DNA of 64,000 bases from Piliocolobus tephrosceles (Eukaryota > Chordata > Mammalia > Primates > Cercopithecidae): assembly GCF_002776525.5 (NCBI RefSeq), contig NC_045439.1, positions 161,603,485-161,667,484 of the forward strand. Reading direction: 5' to 3'. This document shows positions 1 through 13,300 of this stretch, one piece after another. Position 1 is the first letter of the stretch. The number at the start of each line of letters is the position of its first letter. The notes below the pieces were generated by a model. The model worked only from the letters and a program-made list of their open reading frames with translations, was not told the origin of the DNA and ran no database searches. Both the position numbers and the translations under genes were made by a program.

Positions 1-233
1 GCCTGTTTCGTAGGGGAACAGCAGACACTGGGGCCTATTTGAGGGTGGAGGATGGGAGGAGGGAAAGGATCAGGAAATATAACTAATGGGTACTTGGCTA
101 ATTACCTGAGTGATGAAATAATGTGTACAACAAACCTCCATGACATGAGTTTATCTATACAAGAAACCTGCACATGTACCCCTGAAGTTAAAATAAAAGT
201 TAAAAAAAAAAAACAAAAAAAAAACTTGGTCTC
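1..233 (+). mobile_element. L1 3' end (3' UTR and A tail)
   Basis: Contains the L1 3' UTR hallmarks 'aacaaacctccatgac' and 'aacctgcacatgtacccctg', followed by an A-rich tail at about 203-224. Truncated at the window edge. It is the only L1 piece in the window in the same orientation as the gene. Confidence 0.85.
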
Positions 234-334
234 GTAGAGAACTTTCATCCCAATGAGGACGTGATTTTTCAACTGAAAAACATTCCCAAATTTTACTCTT
301 GAAGAGAGAGTTCGATCATTGTGTTCTAGGTTTT

Positions 335-690
335 GAAATGGAATTGTTTCCAAATTTTGACTTTTGTGAATAAAACTGCTGTGAACATTTCTGTACAATA
401 AAGAGAAGTGTGTTTTTAGTTTCCAAGTACTTGGACATATTCCTATTGTATGTTATGGATTTCTAGCCTGATTCCACTATGATCAGAGAATATACTCCAT
501 GAGTTTAATTCTTTTGAATGTGTTAATGTTTGATTTGCCATCCAGGATATGTTCTATCTTGGCAAATGCTCCACGGCCTTGAAAAGAGTGTGTATCCTGC
601 CATCAATGGATGGACTGGATCCTGTTGTCTGAATGTGTTGTTCAGTTCTATATCCTTGCCTGTTTTCTCTCTAGTTTTCTATGGATTATT
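335..690 (-). mobile_element. Old L1M fragments, antisense
   Basis: The plus strand reads like reverse-complemented L1 ORF2: 'gatcagagaatatactcc', 'ggatatgttctatcttgg', 'gttcagttctatatccttg'. A short piece near 340-395 resembles the ORF2 3' end, so the copy is internally deleted. Highly diverged; subfamily not resolved. Confidence 0.75.
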
Positions 691-2645
691 TGAATAGATT
701 GACAATCGATAGATCAAAAAGTAGATTCTGACCCAAGAGAGGAGTGGTATATTTGGCCAGGAGGGAAGTGGCACATACAGTTGCTGGTACAGGCACTCAC
801 AGGCCTTGTGGTGACCGTAAGGGGAGGGGGGATTGCAGCAGACCCACCATCGGTGGGATGTGCCTGACCGTGGCTTGCTGCTTCTCTTCCGGGAGGCTCC
901 ACTGCCTGACAGCTTGCTGGTGCTCACACTGCCCAGGCACACTATCCCTCCATTTTTCCAAGCCCACGACTCCAGCATGTCTGTAGCAGGACCTAGAACT
1001 ATGCTGGTTCCAATAGCCATAGAATTTCAAAATCCATATGTGTCGTGTGGGAGACTGTGAAGATGCGTGTCCAGTGCAGTGTTGGAGAAATGTCTTCTTT
1101 CATGCCTCAGTCGCCTCTCCTATGCAATGAAGGAGAGGGACTAAAATGACTCTTAACTTTCCTTCCAGCTTTAAAATATTTCTTCAGTGAGTGATATATC
1201 TAAATTCCCATTGCACAAGTTCACAAATTCAATTGTCATCATGGTGTTTGCATCCTAATTAGATAGAAAATCTTTCCAGTGTGAAGAGTGTGTGGCAATT
1301 CTGCATTTGTATGGAAAGAGATGCTTTAGAATATGTTAGCAGTTTCCTCCTTGATTGTCAGACGCTGCTCAGTCAGAGAGCAAAGATACACAAGACTGGT
1401 TCCTTGCCCCTCTGGATAAGCTAAGTCCAGTTGGAAGTTCGTGTATCCTGTGGTAGGCTACAGGGAAGCATCTTCCTCATGGTATCACTGGACACCCCAT
1501 GGGTCCCCTGAGGTAGAAAATTGCAAATGGGGAGACAGTGGGTGAGCTCGGCTTCCAACCCAGATCTCTCTGGCTCTACAGCAAGATGATTTGACCATTG
1601 CACTATTTGTAGAAAACTCAAGGCAAGCCTATTCAAAAATACTCCTCACACCCCGGCAACGCAGCACTTGCGAGAAGATATACTAAGGTGCTGCCATGTG
1701 CAACAGGCAAGCGAAATTCACAGTCCTAGAGATTTTATTTTTCCATTGTGTACACAAGGAATTGTGAATTTCCCAAATAAAACAACGTATGTATACACCA
1801 AGTGTTCATTTCAAAGAAGGCAACTCCCCTAAAGCATCCTGTCATTTAGTCCTCACAAGTCATCATCACAGGTGAGAACATGCTCTGTGCTTTGTGAGTG
1901 GAAAGATTTTTAACATACAACTAAACATAAAGTCAGGAGGCAGGATGCTCCTCTTTGGTTTCGTGACTTTAACGTTCCACAGTGAACACTGTCCGGTGCT
2001 TGGGGCAGCAGAGGGGCTGATGAAAGCACCCATGATCACTGGGACAAATTACGACTTGTCTTCCTGTCTCATTTAAATGCTAATATCACAACTGATTGGC
2101 AGAACCCAGCACCTTGATGATATTCAATCAGAGAACAGAGTCACTGCCCAAGAACAGCTCTCCTCGTAAAAGATGCTGAATTAGAAACCATTTTCTTTCA
2201 CGGCTCAGAAGGGCTCTGCTTTAAAAGAGAACTTCCTATAAACGTCTGAATCCCTTTTCTTTTCTCATGACTTTCTTTTTTTCCCAGTCTAGCCAATTTC
2301 ATTTGCTGTAACCATCAGGCCTTCTCATCCCTCGTCAAGGTGCAGTGAACTCATATGTACATAACATGCTGTACATGGATTCACTATTAATTCGTGGGAG
2401 AGGCCAGCTCATCGCTCACCTCCTTTACATCCCATCTCTGGCACACCTTGGGAGCCCCCAGAGGCTCTCCACATCCGCGTTCTTCTGATGGCGAGAGACA
2501 AGGGAAGGGGACTCTCCAGATAGCACTTAGGAGTAGATAGGGGCACTCCCACTTCCGTCTAAATTAACCTCTTTAATTTGAAACTCTTGAAGTTGCACTT
2601 TGCTTCTCAGATAAAGACCAAGCCCCTTACAATGACATAAAGATG
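691..2645. other. Unique intronic sequence
   Basis: No repeat family or coding signal recognised. The longest open frame is about 113 codons, antisense at 679-1020, with no recognisable motif. Confidence 0.5.
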
Positions 2646-2945
2646 GAAGGCTGAGGCAGGAAGATTACTTGAGCCCAGGAGTTTGAGACCAGCCTGATCA
2701 ACATAGAGACCTTGTCCCTACAAGAAAAAAAAAAAAAAAAAAGAAAGAACGAAAGAAAAAGAAAAAAAAAAAATTAGCCAGGTGTGGTGACACACGCCTG
2801 TGGTCCCAGCTACTTGGGAGGCTGAGGCAGGAGCATGGCTTGAGTCCAGGAGTTCAAGGCTGCAGTGAGCTATGACTGCACCACTGCACTCTAGCCTGGG
2901 AGATGGTGCACGAACCTGTCTCTAAAAGGAAAATAATTTTAAAAA
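2646..2945 (+). mobile_element. AluJ, 5' truncated
   Basis: Begins at 'ggctgaggcagg' of the left arm. An extended A/GAAA-rich middle linker (2730-2773) is followed by a right arm 'ttagccaggtgtggtgacac'. High divergence and right-arm features suggest the old AluJ group. Confidence 0.93.
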
Positions 2946-5900
2946 GACATAAAGAGACAAGCCTCAAGCCTCAAACTATTATCTGTTTCTTTTCTGCTTC
3001 TTCACTACCATTTCCTGACTCTGTGAATCACGTGCCCAGTACTTCAGGGACACTGGACCTCCTGTTTTGTCCCTCTGGACCCTTGATTTTGCTGCTGTCC
3101 TGGCCCGTTCTGGCCCATTCCCCGCTCTCCCCCGCCCCTGCCCCGTCTGTGTTGAGCTCATACCATGCCTGTCTTCGAGCCTCGTTGTCGCCCCCTACAG
3201 GAAGCCCTCCCTCATTTCGTGTCCCTTCCCCACCTCCCCACTGCGGTGCTGAGTTTCTCCTAGCATCAGTGTTTTCATCTTTGAAACGAGGATAATAACG
3301 TTTTGAAGGACTGTCGAGGATAGTGTGGTGTCGTGTGACCGTGAACAGTTTCTACAACATTGTTGTGTACTTTCCACAGTGTACAGCTGAGGACTGGTCT
3401 TTTTTTCCCCCTAGGGTGCAGTCTCCAATTCCTAACTGTGGAGGCATCCATGTATGTTGGCATCTCCCAACATACGTGGTCCAACTCCTGCACAGCGATC
3501 CGTCATCAGGAAACAATTGTGCATCACTGTTGTTTTTAACAACAAATAGATGGGATTTAATAGACTCGTTCGTTCATGTTGCGTGGAAGTAACAAATCTG
3601 CATGGAATCCTCTAATTAGTTTTCATCATCTGAATTCTGATCATTATGTTTTAAAAATAATGACTACTCCCCTAGGCATTATTTCTTCTCAACTAACTTC
3701 TAAACTGTGGATGTATCTGTTTTAGTTCCCCTTCTTTATCCATCACTTTAAGTAATGCTTCAGTCCTGTCCTTAGCTGGTTCAGGGTGATGTAGGGTATC
3801 ATTTATCTCGGAACAGATCTTGTCATGTGAGCTGGGAAAGGCTGGTGGAGGATAAACCTTTTAATAAGAAAATCGCGAAAAGGAAGAGAAATGACCTAAG
3901 TGAATTTCACTTCCTTCGGGGTTTCAAGAAAGTTGAACCACTCTCCTGAAAACAGATGATTAGAGAATACAGATTCCATCCCCAGTATGTGGGCAATCAA
4001 TCTGTGCCAAATATGGTCGTGCCGAGAAAAATAAAAGGTTACCTGTTGGCTTTTAAAGGTGAACAGACACTTTGTGGAGTCCTGGGCGATGCTGACCGAT
4101 GGGTTCACTGAATCCAGGCAAAACATCTGAATCATCTTCTCTTGGCTGTATCAATGACTAGACGGCTTCCTCGGGTGTTCGCATATCTGAACTTCTGTTC
4201 CAGGCTTTTCTAAAATGCATTTTCCCAGTTCAGTTGAAACTTCTGCTAAATATGGCATCAGAATATTCAGTATGTGCTGAAGCTGGTTGCATGGTGAGGA
4301 GGTGAGGTGTGTTATGGCTGCAGCCCATGGCAGGAGACCCCAGCCTCCTCCTCTGCTGTGGCTGCCCACACACCCAACCTGGGCAGGAGCACTGGAGGAA
4401 AATGCCGCCAGGGCTTGCTTGCTTCCAGCTTTCCAGGCTGGACATGACACTGGGCCCTGACTCAGGATAGCTGCGGTGATGCAGACAACTCCCTGCTGGG
4501 CAGTGCGAGAGGAATACCTGCCCATTCCTGGAGGAGGAAGGGAAAACAGAAATGGCCGAAGAGTGGGGCTGCGTCCCCCAGATAGGTCAGGAGTTAGTTT
4601 TGTTGCAGATACTAGGTTTTAAAACAACTAAAAGCAATAAAGTGTGGGCCTTGAAGTATAATTTTTAAACGAGCCTTTTTATGCAGCTCCTTGATGTCTT
4701 TCAGTGAAAAATTATAAGCACAGTTGAGTTGCCATAGAACTCTAGGCTGGAAGCTGAAGGAGCACCGGTCACAGGTGGGCCACCTCCGAGAGGTCTGGAT
4801 TAGCCAGCGGAAAGCAGATGAAGCCCCCCCACCTGCATTTTTCTGAGCTGGTCTTGGTGTAAATGGAATAACCTCGCCATGCCCTGCCACAGGGTTTTGA
4901 GAGATTAGATTGGAAGGCCCTGTTTGCGTGAATTTTGGAGTGTGTGAAGGGCCATACAAAGAACCAGAGGTTTGATTAAGATATTATGATAATTAAGGCA
5001 TACAACAGCCCTTCATCCTGATTGTTTCCATATTTTAAGAAAAATAGGAGACACAATATTTTAATCCAAGGGAGTAAAGTACAAATGCCACAGGGTAGGT
5101 GAAGGAAGTGGGAGTTGGAGGTAGAGTGTGGGATATTTTGGGGTCCCTCAATCCACTGTGTCCTGATGACTCACCATCTAGGTGCCCCAGGCTGGTAGCT
5201 GCTTTCTGGACCACCTTCTGACTCAATGAGTCAAACCAACCTTTTCCTTCTCCATGCACATCTGGTAACTGTGTCAGCTGTTCAAGTAGTTCAGCCTGGC
5301 CAGTCCTCACCTGAAATCCACAGCGCACCATGCAGACCAATGACTTGTCATTTACCAGCAATTACTGTATATCCAGAAAATAATTCAAATGTATTCACTC
5401 CACTCTCGGAACAGATGTAGGAGGAGAGGAAACAGACATTCCTAATTGCTGTGCTTGAAGTAAAAGCTATTACTGTAGAGTTAGTTAACTGATTCTCTCA
5501 CAAAGTTAATTCAAATGCATAAGGGAAGTGGAGAATAAATTCTGTACAGAAATTATACCTGTCATCTCCAGGAGAGACCAAGTAGACATCCAGAGGCCGC
5601 CGGGTTGAGACCTCAGCTTAACACAGGTTGGTGGCTGAACTTTCCCTGCCTCTTCCTCACCACGTTGGGCAGTTGATCCTTCACACACACACCTGAGTAC
5701 CTAGGATTGCACCATGCCCCTCCTATCACAGTAGAGGCTCCGTGAGACAGTGCTGTGTTGGAGCCCACCCATGCACTTCACAGTTCATTAAAAATATGTG
5801 CTGGTTTTCAAAAATAGGGAATATATAATGAGGTTTCAGCATATAAGTATTTTATTTTTTCTTATATGCTGTTTGGCAAATAACTCAGGTGACATGTCCT

Positions 5901-6179
5901 GAAGTATAATCTAGTGACTGGTCTTGATTTGAATATTCAGCTCGGTTCACAGAATAACAAATGGTCTGTTTCTTATGTTTATTCATTACTGCTCCAGGAA
6001 TTGAGCAGTGTGGACTAGAAAGTGTTTGAGTGGGAAAAGATCTGGACTCACATAATGAGTTCTGCCCCCAGTTACCAGCAGGTTTCACAGTGAAAGATAC
6101 AGCCTCACTGGCCCGTGGGTTTCTGTCTCTAAATCAGTTAATTAAACCTATATCCAAGTCCTGCTGTAAGAATTACACG
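2946..6179. other. Mostly unique intronic sequence
   Basis: Apart from a weak MIR near 3245-3370 and two short hairpins (3448-3479, 5837-5871), nothing recognisable was found. No open frame here has a convincing coding signature. Confidence 0.5.
3245..3370 (-). repeat. MIR-like SINE fragment
   Basis: 'gttttcatctttgaaacgag' plus 'gataataacg' matches the reverse complement of the MIR core ('cctcatctgtaaaatggggataata'). Strongly diverged. Confidence 0.5.
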
Positions 6180-6445
6180 TAATGCACTTTGGGAGACCTA
6201 GGCGGACCGAGACCATTGCGACTAACACAGTGAAACCCCGTCTCTACTAAAAATACAAAAAAGTTGGCTGGGCGTGGTGGCAGATGCCTGTAGTCCCAGC
6301 TACTCGGGAGGCTGAGGCAGGAGAATGGCTGAACCCGGGAGGCAGAGCTTGCAGTGAGCCGAGATCGTGCCCCTGCACTCCAGCCTGGGCGACAGAGCGA
6401 GACTCCATCTCACAAAAAAAATAAAAAGAAAAAAGAAAAAAAAGA
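6180..6445 (+). mobile_element. AluY/S copy with internal deletion
   Basis: Starts at 'aatgcactttgggag' and lacks part of the left arm (jumps from 'cctaggcgga' to 'ccgagaccattg'). It continues through 'gaaccc gggaggcagagc' to an A-rich tail. The 'gagcttgcagtgagcc' right arm is AluY-like. Confidence 0.93.
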
Positions 6446-6809
6446 ATTCCAGGTGATGGTACCTGGCCCATAATTCATAAGGTGGCAGGGGATGTCAGGT
6501 GCCTTCCATACTTCCCAGCGCCACACACTGCTTTTTCAGGTTGTGAGTACCGGAATAGAGCCCTTAGACAACTTGACTGTCCTAAACGCTTTGTCTTACT
6601 GTTTAAACGTCTTCTGTCTGCCTTTCATCAGTCTGTAATTAACATCGCTATCCAAGACATCTTACAGATCCTCGGATGAAGTATTACTGTGCCTATACCG
6701 ATCAGATTATTGTTCTCATAACCCATAGTTCGAGGACCAGTGTAGACGCAGAGATCCTAGTTTCCCAGGATATCATGGTTTGAAGAGATTCTGAAGGACA
6801 TCTAGTCCA

Positions 6810-6895
6810 ACAGTTCACAAACCTGGCATTACGTCAGATCCACCCGAAGAGCTAGAAGTCAGAGCCCAACCCCAGGACTTACTGAATCGGAATAG
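6810..6895 (+). repeat. MER5-like hAT DNA transposon fragment
   Basis: 'cagttcacaaacctggcatt', 'gaagagct' and 'ccccaggacttactgaat' follow the layout of MER5-type elements. Short and diverged. Confidence 0.45.
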
Positions 6896-8130
6896 TTACT
6901 CCGTTTTCTAGTTCCTTGATTTCCACTTTGATACACTGTCCTTCTGCTTACTTTGTGTTTCATGCATTGTTTTCCTAGTTTTGAGGTGGAAGATGAAGGC
7001 GTTGATTTGAGATGTTCTTTTCTAATTTTCATATTTAGTGTTATTAATTTTCTCCTGTGTATTACCTTATTAGCATCCTACAGATTTCAGTGTTTTAATT
7101 TCACTTACATTCAATAAAAAATAGCTCCTAATTTTCCTTTTGATGTCTTCTTTGACCAATGGAGTATTTAGATGTGTGGTATTTGTGTTTCAAATACTTG
7201 AGGTTATTCCAGATATCATTCAGTTATTGATTTCTAATTTAATTACACTGTGCTCAAAGAACATACTCTGAATAACATAAATCCTTTTAAGCTTATTGAG
7301 AGCTGTTTTATGGCACAGACCATGGTCGCTCATGCTGTGTACTTGGAAAGAATGTATATTCCACTGTTGTTAGCCTGAGTGTTTCATAAATTAGACAAAT
7401 TAGGTGAAGTTGGTTTGTACTTTAGTTGAAATCTACTTGCTGCTTTTCTATCTATTTCTATTAGTTATTGAGAGTGAGATTTTGATATTTCTAGCAATAA
7501 CTGTAGCTGTATTTTTATTTAGTTCTATCAGTGTTTGAGTCATGAATTTTGAAGCCTTGTTACGAGGGGTAAATGCATTTAGGATTTTTATGTTTTCTTA
7601 ATTAACTGACCACTTTATTATTGTATAATGAAAGTCTTTATACCTAGCAATATTCTTTGCTATGAAATCTACTTTGTCAGATGTTAAAATAGCCACTTTA
7701 GCTTTTCTTTGATTAGTGTTAGTATGGTATATACGTCTTTCCATCCTTTCACTTTTAACCTATGTTTGTCTTTATGTTTAAAATGCGTTTCTTGCAGATG
7801 ACATATCGGTGAATCTTGCCTTTAAAAAAAAATCCCCAATCTAACAATCTCTGCCTTTAAATTGGAGTCTTTAGAGCATTTATATTTACTGTTGCTATTG
7901 ATGTAGTTCGATTTCGGTGTGCGGTCTTTTTATTTGTTTTCTGTTCGTCTCTTTTTTTGCTCCTTTCCCCTCTTTTTATGATTGTCTTCCTTTATTTTCC
8001 TAATAGCCATAACTACAATTTTATGTTGTTATTTTAGTGGTTGCATTAAAGATTTATAGTATTGTATATGTTTTTAACTTATAACAATCTCCCTTCAATT
8101 AATATTATACCCTTTCAATATGGCTGAAAA
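6896..8130 (-). mobile_element. L1M ORF2 region, antisense
   Basis: Reverse-complement L1 ORF2: 'ttgatttgagatgttctttt', 'gatttctaatttaattac', 'aatagccactttagc', 'tgcgtttcttgcag'. Many stops; non-functional mammalian-wide age class. Confidence 0.85.
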
Positions 8131-8708
8131 TATTTTTCCCTGTGTGAAAACACCTTCATTGAAATATAATTCATATACCATAAAATTCATCCGATTATAG
8201 TGCACAATCCAGTGGCTTTTAGTATATTCACAATATTGTGCAGCCATAATTTAGGCTTAGAACATCTTCATCTCTGCAAAAAGGAGAAAACTACTCACTC
8301 GGGTAGTCACTCCACATTATCCTTGCCACTCCTCTTTGAGCCCTTGGTAACCAGTAATCTAATTCCTATCACTATAAATTTGCCTGTAATGTACTTTTGA
8401 TATAAATGGAACCATTAGAATATGTGACAGGTTTCTTAAATGTTTTCAAGGTTTATTAATGTGATAGCCTGTGTCAGTACTTCTTTCATCTTATTCTCTT
8501 AGTTGCCAAATAATGTTCTATTATGTGGCTGTGTTTTCCTTGTCTCTTCATCAGTTAATACTGTTAACATTAAATAAGCATTTTGATTGTTTTTCACTAG
8601 TGGATGTTCTGAATAATGATGCCGTGAATATATATGTATAAGTTTTACATGGATAAATGTTTTCTTACATATACATGTAACAGTGGAATTGCTGTTTAGT
8701 TTTTGACC
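8131..8708 (-). mobile_element. L1M 3' region, antisense
   Basis: 'aaattcatccgattatagtg', 'cagtggcttttagtatattc' and 'taaatggaaccattagaata' are the antisense of old L1M 3' UTR and ORF2 end. Similar in kind to the copy at 42180-43510. Confidence 0.75.
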
Positions 8709-9853
8709 AATTTTATTTCACTTTTTAATTTTTAATTTTTGTGGGTACATAGTAGGTATTTATGCTTATGAGGTACACGAGACATTTTGGTACAAGCATG
8801 CAGTGCATAATAATCACATCAAGGAAGATTGGGTATCCATCCCCTCAAGCATATATCTTTTGTGTTACAAACAATTCAGTTATATGCTTTTAGTTATTTT
8901 AAAATGTACAATTAAATTATTTTTGACCATAGTTCCCCTACTGTGCTATCAGATACTAGGTCTTGTGCATTCTTTCTAACTATTCTTTTCTATTCATTAA
9001 CCATCCCCACCTCCCCACACCGTCCTCACTACCCTTCCCAGCCTCTGGTAACCATCCTTCTAGTCTCTGTGTCCATGAATTCAATCGTTTTGATTTTAGA
9101 TCCCGCAAATGAGAGCATGCAATGTTTGTCTTTCTGTGCCTGACTTTATTTCACTTAATGATCTCCAGTTCTGTCTCTGGCATTGCAGATGACAGGATCT
9201 CATTTTTTAACAGCTGAATAGTATTCCATTATGTATATGCACTGCACTTTCTTTATCCATTCATCTGTTGAGGGACACTTAGGTTGCTACCAAATCTTGG
9301 CTGTTGTGAACTGGGCTGCAATGCAGTGAACATCAGAATGAAGATATCTCTTCCGTTTACTGATTTCCTTTATTTTGGGTATATACCCAGCAGTAGAATT
9401 GCTGGATCATATGGTAGCTCTGTTTTTAGTTTTTTGAAGCACTTCCAAAATGTTCTTTATAGTGATTTATTAATCTACATTTCCACCAACAGTACAAGGG
9501 TTCCCTTTCCTCTACATCCTTGCCAGCATCTGTTATTGCTTGACTTTTGGATAAAAGCCATTTTAACTGGCGTGAGATGATATCTCATAGTTTTGATTTG
9601 CATTTCTCTGATGATCAGCGATGTTGAGCATCTTCTCATATGCCTGTTTGCCATTTGTATATCTTCTTTTGAGAAATGTCTATTCGAATCTTTTGCCCAT
9701 TTAAAAATCAGATTATTACATTTTTTTCCTATAAATTGTGTGAACTCATTATATTTCTGGTTATTGATGTCTTGTCAGATGGGTAATTTGCAAATATTTT
9801 CTCGCATCCGTGAGTTGTCTCTTTACTTTGTTCATTGTTGATTGTTTCTTTTA

Positions 9854-9913
9854 TTATGCAGAAGCTTTTTATTTTTTTATTTTTATTATTATTTTTTATG
9901 CAGAAGCTTTTTA
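9854..9913 (-). repeat. Tail-only retroinsertion with 18-bp target duplication
   Basis: A perfect 18-bp direct repeat, ttatgcagaagcttttta, at 9854-9871 and 9896-9913 flanks 24 bp of almost pure T/A. This is how a poly(A) tail inserted by L1 machinery without an element body would look on the minus strand. Confidence 0.65.
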
Positions 9914-10079
9914 ATGTGACATGATCTCATTTGTCCATTTTTATTTTGGTTGCCTTGTTTGTGGGCTATTAATCAGGAAACTTTTGTTCAGACCAGTGTC
10001 CTGGAGAGTTTCCCCTGTGTTTTCTTGTAGTACTTTTAGTAATTTTGTATTTTGAGGTCTCAGATTTAAGCCTTTAATC

Positions 10080-10366
10080 CATTTTATTTTATTTTATTTT
10101 ATTTTATTTTTAGACAGAGTCTCGCTCTGTCACCCAGGCTGGAGTGCAGTGGTATGATCTTGGCTCACTGAAACCTCCACCTCCTGGGTTCAAGCAATTC
10201 TTTTACCTCAGCCTCCTGAGTAGATGGGACTACAGGCGTGCGCCACCATGCCTGGCTAATTTTTGTATTTTCAGTAGAGACAGGGTTTCATCATGTTGGC
10301 CAGGCTGATCTTGAACTCCTGACCTCATGATCCGCTCACCTCAGCCTCTCAAAGTGCTGGGATTAC
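10080..10366 (-). mobile_element. AluS/J inside L1, antisense
   Basis: (TTTTA)n tail at 10080-10110, then 'gacagagtctcgctctgtcac' of the Alu right arm. It ends early at 'gggattaca', so a few 5' bases are lost. The L1 resumes immediately after. Confidence 0.95.
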
Positions 10367-13300
10367 ATTATGTGGTTTTTGTTAAGGCAAGCAATGGAGC
10401 CAAGTTTCATTCTTCTGCATATGATTATCGAGTTTTCATAGCACCATTTATTGAAGACACTCTTTCTCCCAGTGTATATTCTTAGCATCTTTGTCAAAAG
10501 AGAGTTCACTGTAGGTGTATGGATTTGTTTCCAGGCCCTCTATTCTGTTCCGTTGGTCTATGTGTCTGTTTTGTATGCCACTGCCATTCTGTTTTGGCTA
10601 CTATAGCCTTGTAATGTAATTTGAAGTCAGGTAATATGATTTGTTTTTTTTTTTTTTTGCCCAGGAGAGCTTTGACTATTTTGGGTCTTCTATGATTCCA
10701 TATACATTTTAGGATAGTTTTTTTGTTTGTTTGTTTCTGTGAAAACTGTCATTGGTATTTTGATAGGGATTGCATTGAATTTGTAGATTCCTTTGGATAG
10801 TATAGACATTTTAACAATATTGATTCTTTCAATCCATGAACATAAAATATCTTTCCATTTTTTGGTATCCTCTTCAATTTTTTCATCAGTGTTTCATAGT
10901 TTTTATTACAGAGATCTTTCACACCTTTCGTTAATTCCTGGGTATTTAATGTTATGTGTAGCTATTATAAATGGGATTACTTTTAAAATTTCTTTTTTAT
11001 ATTGTTCACTTGGCATACAGAGATGCTACTGATTTTTGTATGTCAAACTGTATCCTGCAACTTAACTAAATTTGTCAGTTCTGATAGTTTTCTTGTGGAA
11101 TCTTTAGTTTTTTTCCAAATATAAGGTCATATCATCTTTACACAAGGATAATTTGATGACTTCTTTTCTAATTTGGATGTTTTTATTTCTTTCTCTTCTC
11201 TGATTGCTTTAGATAGGACGTCAGGTACTATGTAGAATAACAGTGGTGTAAGTAGGCATTGTTGTCGTGTTCCAGATCTTAGAGGAAAGGCAATCAGTTT
11301 TTTCCCCATTCAGTATGATACTAGCTGTGGGTCTGCCATATACAGCTTTTATTATGTTGAGATATATTCCTTCTACACCCAGGTTTTTGAGGATTATCAT
11401 GTAGTGATATTAAACTTTATCAAAAGCTTTTTCAGCATGAAGTGATCATATGTTTTTTGTCGTTTGTTTTGTTGATATGATATATCACACTGATTGATTT
11501 GTGTATGTTGAACCTTCCTTGCATTCCTGGGACAAATCCCACTTGGACATGATGAATGATCTTTTTAATTCATTGTTGAATTCTGTTTGTTTGTATTTTG
11601 TTGAGTATTTTTGCATCAATATCCATCAGATATTGCCTGTAGTTTTCTTTTTTTTATATTTCTTTATCTGGTTTTGGTGTCAGGGTAATATTGACTTCAT
11701 AGAGTGAACTTGAAAGTATCCCTTCCTTTATTTTTAGGAACAGTTTGAGTAGGATTGCTATTAGTTATTTGAATATTTGGTAGAATTCAGCAGTAAAGAC
11801 ATCAGTTCCCAGGCTTTTAGTTACTGGGATAATTTTTGTTATGGCTTTGATCTTATTAATTATTATGGGTCTGTTCAGGTTTTGGATTTCTTCATGGTTC
11901 AATTTTGGTAGGTTATATGTATCTAGGAATTTATTCAGTTCTTCTAGATTTTCAAATTTATTCACATATAGTTGATCATAGTAGCCAGTAATGATCCTTT
12001 AAATTTCTGCATTATCGGTTGTAATGTCTCCTTCTTCATTTCCAATGTTACTTATTTGGGTCATCTCTCTGTTTTTCTTAGTCTGGCTAAAGATTTGTCA
12101 ATTTTGTTTATCTTTTCAAAGAAACCCAACTTTTTGTTTCATTGATTTTTTTGTATTGTTTTCACTTCAAATTCTTTTATATCTGCTCTGATCTTTATTA
12201 TTTCTTCTACTCATTTTGAGTTTGTCTTGCTCTTGATTTTCTAGTTCTTTAGAGACACATCACTAGGTTACATATTTGAAATTTTTCTTCTTTTTCGATA
12301 TAGGCACTTACAGCTATAAATTTACCTCTTAGTGCTACTTTTGCTGTTTCCCATAGACTTTGGTATGCTGTATTTCCATTCTCATTTGGTTCAAGAAGTT
12401 TTTCAATTTTCTTCTTCATTTTCTTATTGACCCACTGGTCATTCAGGGCCATATTGTTTCATTTACATTTGTTCATATAGTTTTCCAAATTCCTCTTGTT
12501 ATCATTTATAGTTTTATTTCATTGCAGTTAGAAAACATGTTTGATATTATTTTAATTTTTTTGAATGTTTTAAGACATGTTTTGTGACATAACATATGGT
12601 ATACCCTTGAGCATAATCCATGTGTTGAGGAGAAAAATGTGTTTTCTGCAGCCATTGAATATAATGTTCTGTAAATATCTATTAGGTCCATTTGTTCTAT
12701 AGTGCAGATTAAGACAAGTGTTTATTGATTTTCTGTCTGGGAGATCTTTCAAGTGTTGAAAGTGGGGCGTTGAAGTCTCCAGCTATTGTTGTGCTATTGA
12801 TTGTTTCTCTCTTTAGCTCTAATAATATTTGCTGTATTTATCTGTGTGCTCCAGTGTTGGGTGTATACTTATTTAAAATTATTATATCCTCTTGCTGAAT
12901 TGAACCTTTATCATTGATAATGATCTTTTTTGTCTCTTCTTACAGTTTTTGTCTTGAAATTTGTTTTGTCTGATATAGCTACTCCTGCTGCTTTTTAGGT
13001 TTCCATTGGCATGGAATATCTTTTCCCATCCCTTTAGTTTCAACCTATATGCATCTTTATAGGTGAAGTGCGTTTCTTGTAGGCAACAGATCAGATCATT
13101 GAGTCTTTTTTTATTTTCATCCATTCAGCCCTCTATGTCTTTTGATTGGAAAGTTTAGTCCATTTACATTCAATGTGATTATTGCAAGTAGGGACTTACT
13201 TCTGCTGTTTTGTTATTGGTATTCTCGGTTTTTTGCAATCTTCCTTTCCTTCCTGTATTTCTTTTAGTGAGTGTGATTTTCTCTGGTGGTTTGCTTTAAT

